Positions 8,296 through 16,585 of a DNA stretch of 40,734 nucleotides are shown here, one piece after another. Origin of the DNA: JBPOJN01 sp052033505 (GTDB lineage Bacteria > UBA10199 > JACPAL01 > GCA-016699445); NCBI GenBank assembly GCA_052033505.1, contig JBPOJN010000034.1:1-40734 (forward strand), given 5' to 3'. The notes below the pieces were generated by a model that was not told the origin of the DNA, ran no database searches, and saw only the letters and a program-made list of their open reading frames with translations. How positions within the stretch are numbered: position 1 is the stretch's first letter; each line of letters opens with the position of its first letter. Position numbers and translations under genes: made by a program.

Positions 8296-9687
8296 CTACT
8301 CTTTGGGCTTGAGCATCGTCTTCGGATCGAGCAGCTTTTCCATTTGCTCCTCGGAAAGGAGCTTTTCGGCACGCAGGATTTCTTTGATCGTCTTGTTTTC
8401 CTTCACGGCCTTTTTGGCGACCTGAGCCGCTTTGTCGTAGCCGATCACCGAGTTCAGGTTCGTGACTAACATCAAACTCTTATCCGAAAGCTCGTTGCAG
8501 CGGTCGACATTCGCTTCGATGCCGTTCACGCATTTCTCCGCCAGCATGATCGAGCCGGTCGTGAGCAATTCGATCGACTCAAAGAGATTGCCCGCGATCA
8601 CGGGCATCATGACGTTCAATTCGAAATTCCCGTGCTGACCGCCGATCTGCACGACGAGATCGTTGCCTTGCACCTGAGCGGCAAGCTGCATGACGGATTC
8701 GGGGATGACGGGATTGACCTTGCCAGGCATGATCGAAGAGCCGGGCTGGAGTTCCGGTAAAAAGATTTCCCCGATTCCGCAGCGCGGGCCCGACGAGAGC
8801 CATCGGATGTTGTTCGCGATCTGGAGCAACGATACCGCGACCGCCTTCAACGCGCCGCTCGCATAGACGCAAGCGTCCTTCGCCGACTGGGCTTCGAAAT
8901 GATTTTCAGCTTCTTTAAATTTTACCTGCGTTTTTTCGGAGAGTAGGGCGCAAACTTTTTCGGAGAACTTCGGATGCGTATTAATGCCGGTACCGACCGC
9001 GGTGCCACCGATCGCGAGTTCCAGCAAGCCTTCCAACGCCGGGCCCCAACGCCTAATACCGTGCGAGATTTGCGAGGCGAATCCCGCGAATTCCTGTCCT
9101 AACGTGACCGGCGTCGCGTCCTGCAAGTGAGTGCGGCCGACCTTCACGACGTCAGCGAATTCCTTGGCTTTGATGTTGAAAGCTTTCTCCAACCCCTTCA
9201 ACGCCGGGATCAATCCCTTCGCCAGACCCAGCGCCGCGCCCACGTGAATCGCGGTCGGGATGACGTCGTTCGACGACTGTCCCATGTTCACGTGGTCGTT
9301 CGGATGCACCGGCGACTTCGTGCCGATCTTACCGGTCAAAGATTGATTGGCCAAATTCGCGATGACTTCGTTCGCGTTCATGTTCGTCGAGGTGCCGGAA
9401 CCCGTCTGGTAAATATCGAGGGGGAAATGCGCGTCGTGTTTGCCTTCGGCGATCTCAAGCGCCTTCTCCGCGATCGCGCGCGCGATCTTCGCATCCAGCT
9501 TGCCCAAGTCTTGATTGGCCGCGGCGGCCGCCCATTTGATCAAGGCCAGGGCCTCAATGAACCGGCGGTCGAACCGCCGCTTCGAAACTTCGAAATTTTC
9601 GACAGCCCGCTGGGTCGAAGCCCCATAGAGGAAATTTTCGGGGATCTTCACTTCGCCCATCGAATCGCTTTCGGTGCGGAATGACAT
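8296..9687 (-). CDS. fumC: class II fumarate hydratase
   Basis: FumC interconverts fumarate and L-malate in the citric-acid cycle; class II is the iron-free tetrameric type. The 463-residue protein has TGSGTSTNMNANEV (95-108), HPNDHVNMGQSSND (128-141), GRTHLQDATP with His187 as the expected base-assisting residue, and the superfamily signature GSSIMPGKVN (316-325) with catalytic Ser318, the same number as in E. coli. The ATG at 9687 is preferred over an upstream in-frame codon because AAGGAG stands seven bases before it and the sequence then matches the family N-terminus. It follows the M15-type peptidase gene by 16 bp on the same strand, and its ribosome-binding site lies inside that gap. 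Confidence 0.95.
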   Translation of the reverse strand: MSFRTESDSMGEVKIPENFLYGASTQRAVENFEVSKRRFDRRFIEALALIKWAAAAANQDLGKLDAKIARAIAEKALEIAEGKHDAHFPLDIYQTGSGTSTNMNANEVIANLANQSLTGKIGTKSPVHPNDHVNMGQSSNDVIPTAIHVGAALGLAKGLIPALKGLEKAFNIKAKEFADVVKVGRTHLQDATPVTLGQEFAGFASQISHGIRRWGPALEGLLELAIGGTAVGTGINTHPKFSEKVCALLSEKTQVKFKEAENHFEAQSAKDACVYASGALKAVAVSLLQIANNIRWLSSGPRCGIGEIFLPELQPGSSIMPGKVNPVIPESVMQLAAQVQGNDLVVQIGGQHGNFELNVMMPVIAGNLFESIELLTTGSIMLAEKCVNGIEANVDRCNELSDKSLMLVTNLNSVIGYDKAAQVAKKAVKENKTIKEILRAEKLLSEEQMEKLLDPKTMLKPKE

Positions 9688-9703
9688 AAGAAGCTCCTTC
9701 TCG

Positions 9704-10615
9704 TTATTTTTTAATGGAGAAGACATTGGACAAGACCGCATCCGGCGTCTCCGGCACGGGCTTCTGACAAAAATCTACGCGGATTTGAAGCGATTCTTTC
9801 GCGTCGAAATCTTCAGGAATCTTCCAAGAGAAATCCCCCGCCGCGCGGTGATCGCCGATCGAGAGACAGGCCGTCTTGGAATCATTGATGGAAATTTTAC
9901 GAAGCGTTTTTCCGTCCTTCGTCACAAGCGCGGCTTCCGTCGCGACGCCGATGGGATAATCCGTGATACGTCCCAGTTTCAGAAGGATCGTTTCGCCCGA
10001 CCGATACACGTCGTATCTCGTGTTGACGATCACAAGTTTATTGCCACCCCCGAGATTTTTTTCGACGCCCGTCGTCTTCTCGTCCCAAAAACGCGACGGC
10101 CCGACGTCCACGTGGATGCCTTTACCTTGGTAATACCCCGCCCCGCAGCAATCTAAGCCCCGCACGAACTCCCAAAGCTTCCGCCCGTCCACCCCATCCA
10201 TCTCGATATCCGCCGCCATGCCTTCGATGTGCATGCTGGTCTTCGCGGCCAACCGGCCTTTCTTGCGAAGCCCTTCATTATAAGTCGGACTGCGGTAACC
10301 GGACACAATCCGGATCGTGCCGCCTTTCAATTCGTCTTGGAGATAATCCAGCAAAGAAATCAAACGCGGATGAATAAATTCCCCGGCCGCGCGCGAGGAT
10401 GCGCCGAGCCCGAAAACGGCTTCGATTTTCTTCAAGGCCTCGGCGTCCAGTTCCATTCCGTGGCTATAAACATAAGTCCCGCGGGCGGCGGTCTTGGCGC
10501 TGGAAATTTTTACCGTACCGTCGCCTTGACGGTAAAAGCGGTTTTCGACGGCTTGAGCTTGAGAAACGCCAAGGAGAAAGAAAAAAACCGATAAGGGTCG
10601 AAAGATTTTGGCCAT
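9704..10615 (-). CDS. periplasmic M15/DUF882-type zinc peptidase-like protein
   Basis: The protein resembles the DUF882/M15 (VanY, YcbK/MepK-like) family of LAS-fold metallopeptidases that cut peptide cross-links in peptidoglycan. A signal peptide ends near Ala22 (SQAQA), placing it outside the cytoplasm. The zinc site is complete: SGYRSPTYNEGLR near 105, then His129 and Asp136 in SMHIEGMAADIEMD, and His168 in GIHVDVG. Residues 178-303 form a C-terminal part with beta-strand character that is not recognised. The gene is followed by fumC after 16 bp, and the HEAT-repeat gene precedes it by 71 bp. Cell-wall trimming is the family role; the specificity (D,D or L,D) is not readable. Confidence 0.8.
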   Translation of the reverse strand: MAKIFRPLSVFFFLLGVSQAQAVENRFYRQGDGTVKISSAKTAARGTYVYSHGMELDAEALKKIEAVFGLGASSRAAGEFIHPRLISLLDYLQDELKGGTIRIVSGYRSPTYNEGLRKKGRLAAKTSMHIEGMAADIEMDGVDGRKLWEFVRGLDCCGAGYYQGKGIHVDVGPSRFWDEKTTGVEKNLGGGNKLVIVNTRYDVYRSGETILLKLGRITDYPIGVATEAALVTKDGKTLRKISINDSKTACLSIGDHRAAGDFSWKIPEDFDAKESLQIRVDFCQKPVPETPDAVLSNVFSIKK

Positions 10616-10686
10616 AGTGGAGCAAGACGTAGCAAAGTAGATTCGCTAAATCACTTAAGATTTACCCTGCCGAAAACTCCCTAATC

Positions 10687-11592
10687 TCAAGAAACAACGC
10701 GCACCCAGAAAAAGTCATGCAAGGCTTCCTTCGTTTTTTGCGCGTCGATGAGGGACAGCGCTTCGGCCACGACGGAGAGGGTTTCGTCCGGGGCTTTGCC
10801 TGAGGTCATCAGATCCAAGAAAAGATCGAGTAGCGGTTCGAAAGCACGGGCGCTTTTCAAAAAACCCAGGGAACGAGCGGCATAAACCCGCGTATAAAGA
10901 TAAGGATCGTCTAAGGCCGTCATGAGGGCGGATTCCACCCGGGCATCGCCCGGAAATCCCGCGGCCATCGCCGCCGCGTCGGCGCGAAGGAACGCATTCG
11001 TGGGGCCGCACGATTGCAACGCACTCAAGACCGCGGAGACTTCACCTAACACCGCTGAAAGTCTCATGCCATCCTGGCGCAGGCGGCAAAATTCCAAGAC
11101 CTCCGGTGACAAGCGTTGCGCTTGCCCCGCTTGATCCGCCGTGCCTAAAACAGGCAGCCAGGTCCGCACCCGCTCTCGATCCCGCGGCGTAAAACATTTC
11201 CGTGACAGCCCCGCCAGCGACGAGGCCAGCAAATAACGATGCTCTTCCAAAGACGCGGACATCTTAAGCGCGCCCTCGAGGAGGAAATTTTTTTCCGCCG
11301 GACGCACCACGAACGAACAACCAAAGGCTAATTGAGAAAGGAAAACTTCATCCAGGGGAATCGCGCAGACAACGCCGGGGATGGGCCGTAGTACGTCCAT
11401 CACTCGACGATGCAGACCCAGAAGCGAAGCGGAGGCGTCCGTCCCTCGGAAAGAGGGAATCAAACCGGCAAAAAAATCCCGAAGGACCGGTCCCGGCATC
11501 GCGGCGAGCGGTTTCACAGCCGGATGCGAAAACGACGCGCCGAACCAAGTCTTGGAGGGGAACGCAGCGGACTTCGAAGGCAGTGCGACCAT
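10687..11592 (-). CDS. HEAT-repeat-like protein of unknown function
   Basis: I do not recognise a specific family. The C-terminal half (about residues 180-295) shows HEAT-like paired helices, for example RVESALMTALDDPYLYTRVYAARSL cut short here to its key Asp-Pro and Arg-Ala-Ala positions, which resemble HEAT/PBS-lyase repeats used in protein binding. The N-terminal half is Ala/Leu-rich without a signal peptide or membrane span, so the protein is probably cytoplasmic. No Shine-Dalgarno sequence precedes the ATG at 11592. It is transcribed away from nth across a 116-bp gap and toward the M15-type peptidase gene. Confidence 0.6.
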   Translation of the reverse strand: MVALPSKSAAFPSKTWFGASFSHPAVKPLAAMPGPVLRDFFAGLIPSFRGTDASASLLGLHRRVMDVLRPIPGVVCAIPLDEVFLSQLAFGCSFVVRPAEKNFLLEGALKMSASLEEHRYLLASSLAGLSRKCFTPRDRERVRTWLPVLGTADQAGQAQRLSPEVLEFCRLRQDGMRLSAVLGEVSAVLSALQSCGPTNAFLRADAAAMAAGFPGDARVESALMTALDDPYLYTRVYAARSLGFLKSARAFEPLLDLFLDLMTSGKAPDETLSVVAEALSLIDAQKTKEALHDFFWVRVVS

Positions 11593-11661
11593 GATGTCTT
11601 TAATCTGCAGAACTCAAATAAACGTTGCTCTTAAAAAAACGTCCCAGGCGTTGACGTCGCA

Positions 11662-11667
11662 TATAAT
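11662..11667 (+). promoter_or_regulatory. possible -10 element for nth-tsaD-rsmA
   Basis: A perfect TATAAT stands 41 bp before the nth ATG in the gap between the divergent HEAT gene and nth. No good -35 hexamer is found at 16-18 bp, so this is a weak call. Confidence 0.3.
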
Positions 11668-11708
11668 GTAAGAAAAGGATCCCGCAAGCTTCTCGAAAAC
11701 GGACACCC

Positions 11709-12368
11709 ATGACCACCGAAACTCTAGAGAAAGTTTTAAAAATCCTCAAAAAGGAAATCAAAAAATGGAACGTCCCCGTCGTCGGTGTCATCGCGAACGA
11801 GGCGGTCGACCGGCCTTTTGAAGTCCTCGTCTCGACCATCCTTTCGCTGCGCACCAAAGATAAAGTCACCGACGCCGCGAGCCGCCGGCTGCTCGGAAAA
11901 GCCCCAACCCCGCAGGCGATTCTGTCCTTGTCCGCGTCCGAAATCGAGAAACTGATCTATCCCGTCTGCTTCTACCGCAACAAGGCCGCGGCCCTGCTCA
12001 AGACCTGCAAAATCCTTGTGAATCAACATCATGGGCGCGTACCGGGTACGATGGAAGAATTGCTGGCCTTGCCCGGCGTGGGGCGGAAGACCGCGAACCT
12101 CGTGCTGACTTTGGGATTCGACAAATACGGGATCTGCGTGGACACGCACGTGCACCGGATCACGAATTTTTTCGGGTACGTAAAAACCAAGACGCCGGAC
12201 GAAACCGAAATGGCTCTCCGCGAAAAACTGCCGCGCAAACATTGGAAGACCTACAACGACATCCTGGTCGCCTTCGGGCAGAATCTCTGCGTGCCCGTGT
12301 CGCCCTGGTGCTCGAAATGCCCCATCGCATCCGATTGCCCGAAGATCGGCGTTAAAAGGCGCCGCTAA
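11709..12368 (+). CDS. nth: endonuclease III
   Basis: Nth is a bifunctional DNA glycosylase/AP lyase that removes oxidised pyrimidines. The helix-hairpin-helix LPGVGRKTANLVL carries catalytic Lys127, and Asp145 in VDTHVHR is the second catalytic residue. The C-terminal 4Fe-4S loop is complete with the spacing C-x6-C-x2-C-x5-C (Cys194, 201, 204, 210). The length, 219 residues, is typical. It is the first gene of a rightward nth-tsaD-rsmA group; tsaD starts 45 bp later. The ribosome-binding site is weak. Confidence 0.95.
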   Translation: MTTETLEKVLKILKKEIKKWNVPVVGVIANEAVDRPFEVLVSTILSLRTKDKVTDAASRRLLGKAPTPQAILSLSASEIEKLIYPVCFYRNKAAALLKTCKILVNQHHGRVPGTMEELLALPGVGRKTANLVLTLGFDKYGICVDTHVHRITNFFGYVKTKTPDETEMALREKLPRKHWKTYNDILVAFGQNLCVPVSPWCSKCPIASDCPKIGVKRRR

Positions 12369-12413
12369 AAGCCATGGTTGAAAGATTCCGCGCTTCTTCT
12401 TAAACACCCCGCC

Positions 12414-13550
12414 ATGATCATTCTCGGCATCGAAACCTCCTGCGACGAAACCGCCGCGGCCGTTATGGAACTGAAAGCCAACGGCAAGAAAGCGCCTACG
12501 ACGAAACTCCTGGCCAACCGCATCGCGTCCCAACATGAAATCCACGCGCCTTTCGGCGGTGTGTTTCCGGAGCTCGCAAGCCGGCGGCATATCGAAGTCA
12601 TCCAACCCATCGTCGCCGAGGCCTTGAAAACCGCCCAAATCACTCCCGGAGACTTAGATGGCATCGCAGTCACGAATCGCCCCGGACTCGTCGGGTCGCT
12701 GCTGGTTGGTTTGTCTTTTGCGAAATCCTACGCGTACGGATTGGGTATTCCGTTTCTCGGAGTGAACCATCTCGAAGGCCACTTGCACGCGCCGATGATC
12801 GAGCATCCCGAAATTTCTTACCCACATATCGGCTTGATCGTATCCGGCGGGCATACAGCTCTTTATCTCGTCAAAGGCTTCGGTGATTTCCGTTTCTTAG
12901 GCGGCACGCGCGACGACGCGGCCGGAGAGGCGTTCGACAAGGTCGCTAAGATCTTAGGGCTGGGTTACCCCGGAGGACCCATCGTCGATAAAATGGCAAA
13001 ACAAGGAAACCCAGCCGCCTTTCGTTTCACCAAACCCAAAATGCCCAAATACGATTTCAGCTTCAGCGGCCTAAAAACCGCGGTGAAATCTGTCCTGCAG
13101 AAAGGCCAAGGTTCCGAGGGACCTTTCGCAGAACCGTCTCACGAAAGCCTTTCAAAAACGGGCGGTCCGAGAACGGAGGGCGCGGCGGAGCGGCGTTTGA
13201 GCGCAGCCGACGGCCGGTCCCACGGAAACTTGGTGTTTCTGCAGGATGTTTGCGCCTCGTTTCAAGAGACAGCCGTCGATATCTTAATAGAGAAGACTTT
13301 AGCCGCCGCCAAAGCCTATCGTTGCAAGACAGTCTTGGTCACCGGCGGCGTCGCCTGTAATTCGCGCCTGCGGGCGAAAATGGCCGAAGCCGCGAAAGCC
13401 GCCAAAAAAATTTCGTACTTCGCCTCCCCCATCCTCTCCACCGACAACGCCGCCATGATCGCCTACGCCGGCGGCAGACGCCTGATGGCCCAAGAATTTT
13501 CTCCGCTGGAATTAAACGCGGTCTCTAACCTCGATCTGGCGGCCTCGTGA
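12414..13550 (+). CDS. tsaD: tRNA N6-adenosine threonylcarbamoyltransferase with an inserted segment
   Basis: TsaD transfers the threonylcarbamoyl group to A37 of ANN-decoding tRNAs, working with TsaB and TsaE. The family start IILGIETSCDETA follows directly on the ATG at 12414, so this start is used. HLEGHLHAPM gives the metal ligands His119 and His123, and FSFSGLKTAV and STDNAAMIAYAGG are present. Between SGLKTAV and the SFQ motif the chain is about 57 residues, whereas related enzymes have about 20. The excess comes from a stretch rich in Gly, Ser, Arg and Glu that is encoded by a segment with long inverted-repeat ends (residues 228-277; separate entry). The frame stays open through it. 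The stop overlaps the rsmA start by 4 bases. Confidence 0.93.
   Translation: MIILGIETSCDETAAAVMELKANGKKAPTTKLLANRIASQHEIHAPFGGVFPELASRRHIEVIQPIVAEALKTAQITPGDLDGIAVTNRPGLVGSLLVGLSFAKSYAYGLGIPFLGVNHLEGHLHAPMIEHPEISYPHIGLIVSGGHTALYLVKGFGDFRFLGGTRDDAAGEAFDKVAKILGLGYPGGPIVDKMAKQGNPAAFRFTKPKMPKYDFSFSGLKTAVKSVLQKGQGSEGPFAEPSHESLSKTGGPRTEGAAERRLSAADGRSHGNLVFLQDVCASFQETAVDILIEKTLAAAKAYRCKTVLVTGGVACNSRLRAKMAEAAKAAKKISYFASPILSTDNAAMIAYAGGRRLMAQEFSPLELNAVSNLDLAAS
13095..13244. repeat. palindromic element inserted in frame in tsaD
   Basis: Two 29-base arms, 13095-13123 and 13216-13244, are inverted repeats of each other with 25 of 29 positions matching by hand alignment. Both ends carry the PstI-like hexamer CTGCAG. 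The loop is 92 bases. The total is 150 bases, exactly 50 codons, and starts on a codon boundary, so the reading frame of tsaD is kept; the translation begins and ends with Leu-Gln. It coincides with the stretch that makes this TsaD longer than its relatives. This resembles the palindromic elements known to sit in frame inside Rickettsia genes. No second copy was found in this window. Confidence 0.7.
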
Positions 13551-14359
13551 CGAAATTCGGCGCGAAAAAATCCTTAGGCCAGCACTTCCTCTACAATCCC
13601 GCGACCGCCGACCATATTTTGAATCTCGCGAAAATAGGCCCTGAAGATCACGTCCTAGAAATCGGCCCGGGCCCTGGGCTCTTGACCGAACGCTTAGCCG
13701 GCCGCGCCGCGCGCATCGTGCTCGTCGAAAAAGACCACCGTTTCGCCGAAGCCTTGAAGGCGAAATACAAAAACTTAGGTGACAAGTTCCGGATCCACGA
13801 AGAAGATTTTTTGAACACCGAAATCCCGGCGTTGTTACCAAAACTCCCCGAAGGACGGCGATGGAAAGTCGTCGCGAATCTTCCCTATAACGTCGCCACC
13901 GAGATCACGTTCCGCCTCCTGGAGACACGGAAAAATTTCTCCTCTTTCCACCTCATGTTTCAAAAAGAAGTCGCCGAACGCATTTGCTCAAAACCCGGCT
14001 CCAAGACGTATGGGGTCCTTTCCATCATGACTCAGATTTTTTCCGAAAATAAAATCGTCATGAGATTAAAACCCGGAGCATTTTCTCCACCGCCCAAAGT
14101 AGATTCTGCAATCGTTCAATTTACATTAAGGGATACCTGTCGCTTTTCGATTAATCACATGGAGACATTTCAAACTGCCGTCCGTGCCGCATTCGGACAA
14201 AGGCGAAAAACGATTTTTAACGCCCTTCAATCCGGCGGTTGGTCAAAAGAAAGAATCACCAAGGCCCTAGGTGACATTTCACCGCTGGCACGCGCTGAGA
14301 CGATTGCTATCGAAAAATTTGTCGAGATTTCAAACGCACTCGCGGAAAATACCGGCTAG
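13547..14359 (+). CDS. rsmA: 16S rRNA dimethyladenosine transferase (KsgA/RsmA)
   Basis: RsmA dimethylates the two adjacent adenosines in the 3' hairpin of 16S rRNA during small-subunit maturation. The N-terminal KKSLGQHFLYN, the SAM-binding EIGPGPGLLTERL and the catalytic motif NLPYNVATEI are present, followed by the C-terminal helical domain with FGQRRKTIFNAL. It has 270 residues, the normal size. Translation starts at GTG 13547, which overlaps the tsaD TGA by 4 bases, implying coupled translation. Its stop codon shares the tetranucleotide CTAG with the stop of the membrane-protein gene on the other strand. Confidence 0.95.
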   Translation: MTKFGAKKSLGQHFLYNPATADHILNLAKIGPEDHVLEIGPGPGLLTERLAGRAARIVLVEKDHRFAEALKAKYKNLGDKFRIHEEDFLNTEIPALLPKLPEGRRWKVVANLPYNVATEITFRLLETRKNFSSFHLMFQKEVAERICSKPGSKTYGVLSIMTQIFSENKIVMRLKPGAFSPPPKVDSAIVQFTLRDTCRFSINHMETFQTAVRAAFGQRRKTIFNALQSGGWSKERITKALGDISPLARAETIAIEKFVEISNALAENTG

Positions 14360-15108
14360 CTCGAAGGGGTATTCCTCAAAAATAATTTCAGGATCAAAAA
14401 CAACCAGTACCACCAGCCTCCCGCAACGAGCACATAAAGAAACATAAAGACCACAGCTTGCTTGTTAAGCGGAGAGAAAACAATTCCTTCGAGCTTTTCA
14501 GAAATTTGATTTGTCGCCTTCTCCCCTAGAGTCGATAGTGAAATACTACCTCCAGGGCCTGCCAGTTTTTCTTCTTGCTGATAGAGCTTAACAAGATAGC
14601 CCTGGATACGCGAGACGATGATTTTTTTGCTTTTCTTCATAGCCCAACCTTTAGACCCAGAGACCTCAAAAGACTGATCCGAGTCCGCGTACTGCCGTAG
14701 GGCCTGATTGACTTTGCTCTTAAACTCCGCTGTCGAGAGTCCCTGTAAAACAGGAATTTTCTCTTCCAAAAGAGAGGTGACGTGAGCAACGACTTTATGG
14801 ACAAGACCTAACTGTTTTTCGAAAGAGAGGATAGATTTTGCGATTCCTCTTTGCACCCCATGCAAGAAAAAAAAGCCTCCTCCTAGAAAAGGAATCGTAA
14901 GTGGTATAAAAACGACAAAGGCCAATATCTCTGAACCTCGCCCCATCACACGAACCCCGATGACAAACGAAAGGGTGACACAAACCGCACCCACGATAAA
15001 TCCAATCACCCCCCAAAGAATGCTCCTCCAAAGGATATGCTTGGCAAGAGCCGACGCAAGACCACCAGCTTTAGACAGCAAAGACGTTTCATTTTTTTGT
15101 GAATCCAT
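14356..15108 (-). CDS. membrane protein of unknown function, paralogue A
   Basis: The family is not recognised. The 250-residue protein has two N-terminal membrane segments (about residues 27-50 and 60-84), a central soluble part of about 125 residues and a C-terminal membrane segment (about 222-246) with the pair Gly-Trp-Trp. It is clearly homologous to the next gene upstream: both share ILWG, LSFVIG or VSFVIG, a GExK/EFRK-like soluble motif and the AGGWW or AAGWW end. The ATG at 15108 has AAGGGGA seven bases upstream and is preferred over an in-frame codon at 15126. Base composition looks lower in GC than the flanking housekeeping genes, which hints at later acquisition. The last codon overlaps the rsmA stop by 4 bases. 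Confidence 0.75.
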   Translation of the reverse strand: MDSQKNETSLLSKAGGLASALAKHILWRSILWGVIGFIVGAVCVTLSFVIGVRVMGRGSEILAFVVFIPLTIPFLGGGFFFLHGVQRGIAKSILSFEKQLGLVHKVVAHVTSLLEEKIPVLQGLSTAEFKSKVNQALRQYADSDQSFEVSGSKGWAMKKSKKIIVSRIQGYLVKLYQQEEKLAGPGGSISLSTLGEKATNQISEKLEGIVFSPLNKQAVVFMFLYVLVAGGWWYWLFLILKLFLRNTPSS

Positions 15109-15138
15109 AACAATCCCCTTTGTCACATGTTAGCCGCT

Positions 15139-15900
15139 TTAAGAAAACACAAGATTGAGAAAGCCTCCAAAAATACCAACAAAAAAAACATGCCACCAAC
15201 CTGCTGCAAGCAAAAGGTAGCCAAGCATAAAAAGCCAGGTTTTCAAATTAAGGGATTTGAAAAGAATCGGCTTCCAAGATGTCGAAGATCGCTCCGTGAC
15301 TATCGAACCGATCTTCTGAAGAACAACCGCGCTTTCTTTCTTTTCTGCTTCTTCTCGATAAGCCTGCACCATCTGAGATTGGAGACAGTCGGAGATGAGA
15401 CCCTGAGCCTTCTTGAACATCCAAAGCTTGCGCCCCGACAGCGGCCCGTATCCCTCCAGAGGCTGTTGATCTCGCAGGATAGCCTTGAGCTGCTTGCGAA
15501 ACTCGCCGACGGAAACCCCAGAAACTGTAGGCCCCATTTTTACTTCTAAACTCTTTACAAGAATCTTAATCCAAGGCCCTGCAATGCTCCATTCTGATTC
15601 GTGAGAGACGAGAATGGCAGCCACGCTTCGCATCATTCCATATCGATAGAAAAAAATGGTTCCCCCGATGACGATAATAATGGGGACGAGGTAGAGAGAA
15701 AACATCAACAAAGAAAACATGCCCAGTTGAAAGATCCCTATGACAAACGACACAAGAGCCCCCACAGCCCCCAAAAGGAAAGCGAACAACCCCCAAAGAA
15801 TTCCCTTCCAAACAGTCCTCCTGATATCCGAAGGCCCAAGAGAAGAATCAAAGACGTTTGGAAAAATTTTAAGATTCCCGGAATAGCTCTGCAGAGACAT
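15139..15900 (-). CDS. membrane protein of unknown function, paralogue B
   Basis: This is the tandem partner of the gene 30 bp downstream and has the same plan over 253 residues: two N-terminal membrane segments (about 31-55 and 62-86), a central soluble part and a C-terminal membrane segment with AAGWW. The soluble part differs more than the membrane parts. No enzymatic motif, signal cleavage site or metal site is seen. It starts 48 bp from the divergent deoxynucleoside kinase gene. The pair presumably arose by duplication and may form a hetero-oligomer; this is inference. Confidence 0.75.
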   Translation of the reverse strand: MSLQSYSGNLKIFPNVFDSSLGPSDIRRTVWKGILWGLFAFLLGAVGALVSFVIGIFQLGMFSLLMFSLYLVPIIIVIGGTIFFYRYGMMRSVAAILVSHESEWSIAGPWIKILVKSLEVKMGPTVSGVSVGEFRKQLKAILRDQQPLEGYGPLSGRKLWMFKKAQGLISDCLQSQMVQAYREEAEKKESAVVLQKIGSIVTERSSTSWKPILFKSLNLKTWLFMLGYLLLAAGWWHVFFVGIFGGFLNLVFS

Positions 15901-15948
15901 ACTCTCTCACCTAGACAATGGAGCTTCATTTCGCTACGTGTTTTTTCT

Positions 15949-16581
15949 ATGTCGCCTCACTACATCGCCATCGAGGGCCCCATCGGAGCGGGCAAGTCGA
16001 CGTTCGCGGCCAAACTCGCGGGAGACTTGAATGCGCGCCTCGTGCTCGAATCCTTTGAGGACAATCCATTCCTGCCCGAATTTTACAAAGACCGCCGCAA
16101 ACACGCGCTCAAGACCCAGATTTTATTTCTCATCAACCGCTATCAGCAGCAGAAGGACCTGGTTCAACACGACTTGTTCTCCTCTACCATCGTCTGCGAT
16201 TATCTTTTCTCGAAAGACCGCATTTTCGCGGCCATGAACCTGAATAAAGAAGAAATGTTCCTCTACGATCGTATCTATTCGTTGCTCGACGTGCAATTGC
16301 CCAAGCCCGACCTCGTGGTCTTTTTGCAGGCCTCGACCGACATCCTGAAAAAACACATCCGACAGCGCGGCATCGCCTACGAGAAACACATCGACGGCGA
16401 GTATCTCGACGAGTTATCGGAGTCCTACAATCGCTTTTTCTTCGCCTACAACGACAGTCCCTTGCTCACGGTCAACGTCAGCGACATCGACTTCGTCAAA
16501 AACAAATCCGACTACGAAAACCTGGTCAAAGAAATCTTGGCCACCAAGCGCGGGAAGCGTTATCTCGCGATCGGAAAATAG
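15949..16581 (+). CDS. deoxynucleoside kinase
   Basis: The protein belongs to the deoxyadenosine/deoxyguanosine kinase family, which phosphorylates salvaged deoxynucleosides with ATP. The P-loop GPIGAGKST spans residues 10-18; an ERS/DRx-type stretch, CDYLFSKDRIFA, and the LID Arg motif in HIRQRGIAYE follow. The length of 210 is standard. The ATG at 15949 is chosen because the P-loop strand begins at once after it; there is no Shine-Dalgarno sequence. It lies 4 bp before panB; a deoxynucleoside kinase beside panB-panC is a gene order I have seen in other Gram-negative genomes. Base specificity is not readable. Confidence 0.88.
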   Translation: MSPHYIAIEGPIGAGKSTFAAKLAGDLNARLVLESFEDNPFLPEFYKDRRKHALKTQILFLINRYQQQKDLVQHDLFSSTIVCDYLFSKDRIFAAMNLNKEEMFLYDRIYSLLDVQLPKPDLVVFLQASTDILKKHIRQRGIAYEKHIDGEYLDELSESYNRFFFAYNDSPLLTVNVSDIDFVKNKSDYENLVKEILATKRGKRYLAIGK

Positions 16582-16585
16582 TTTT

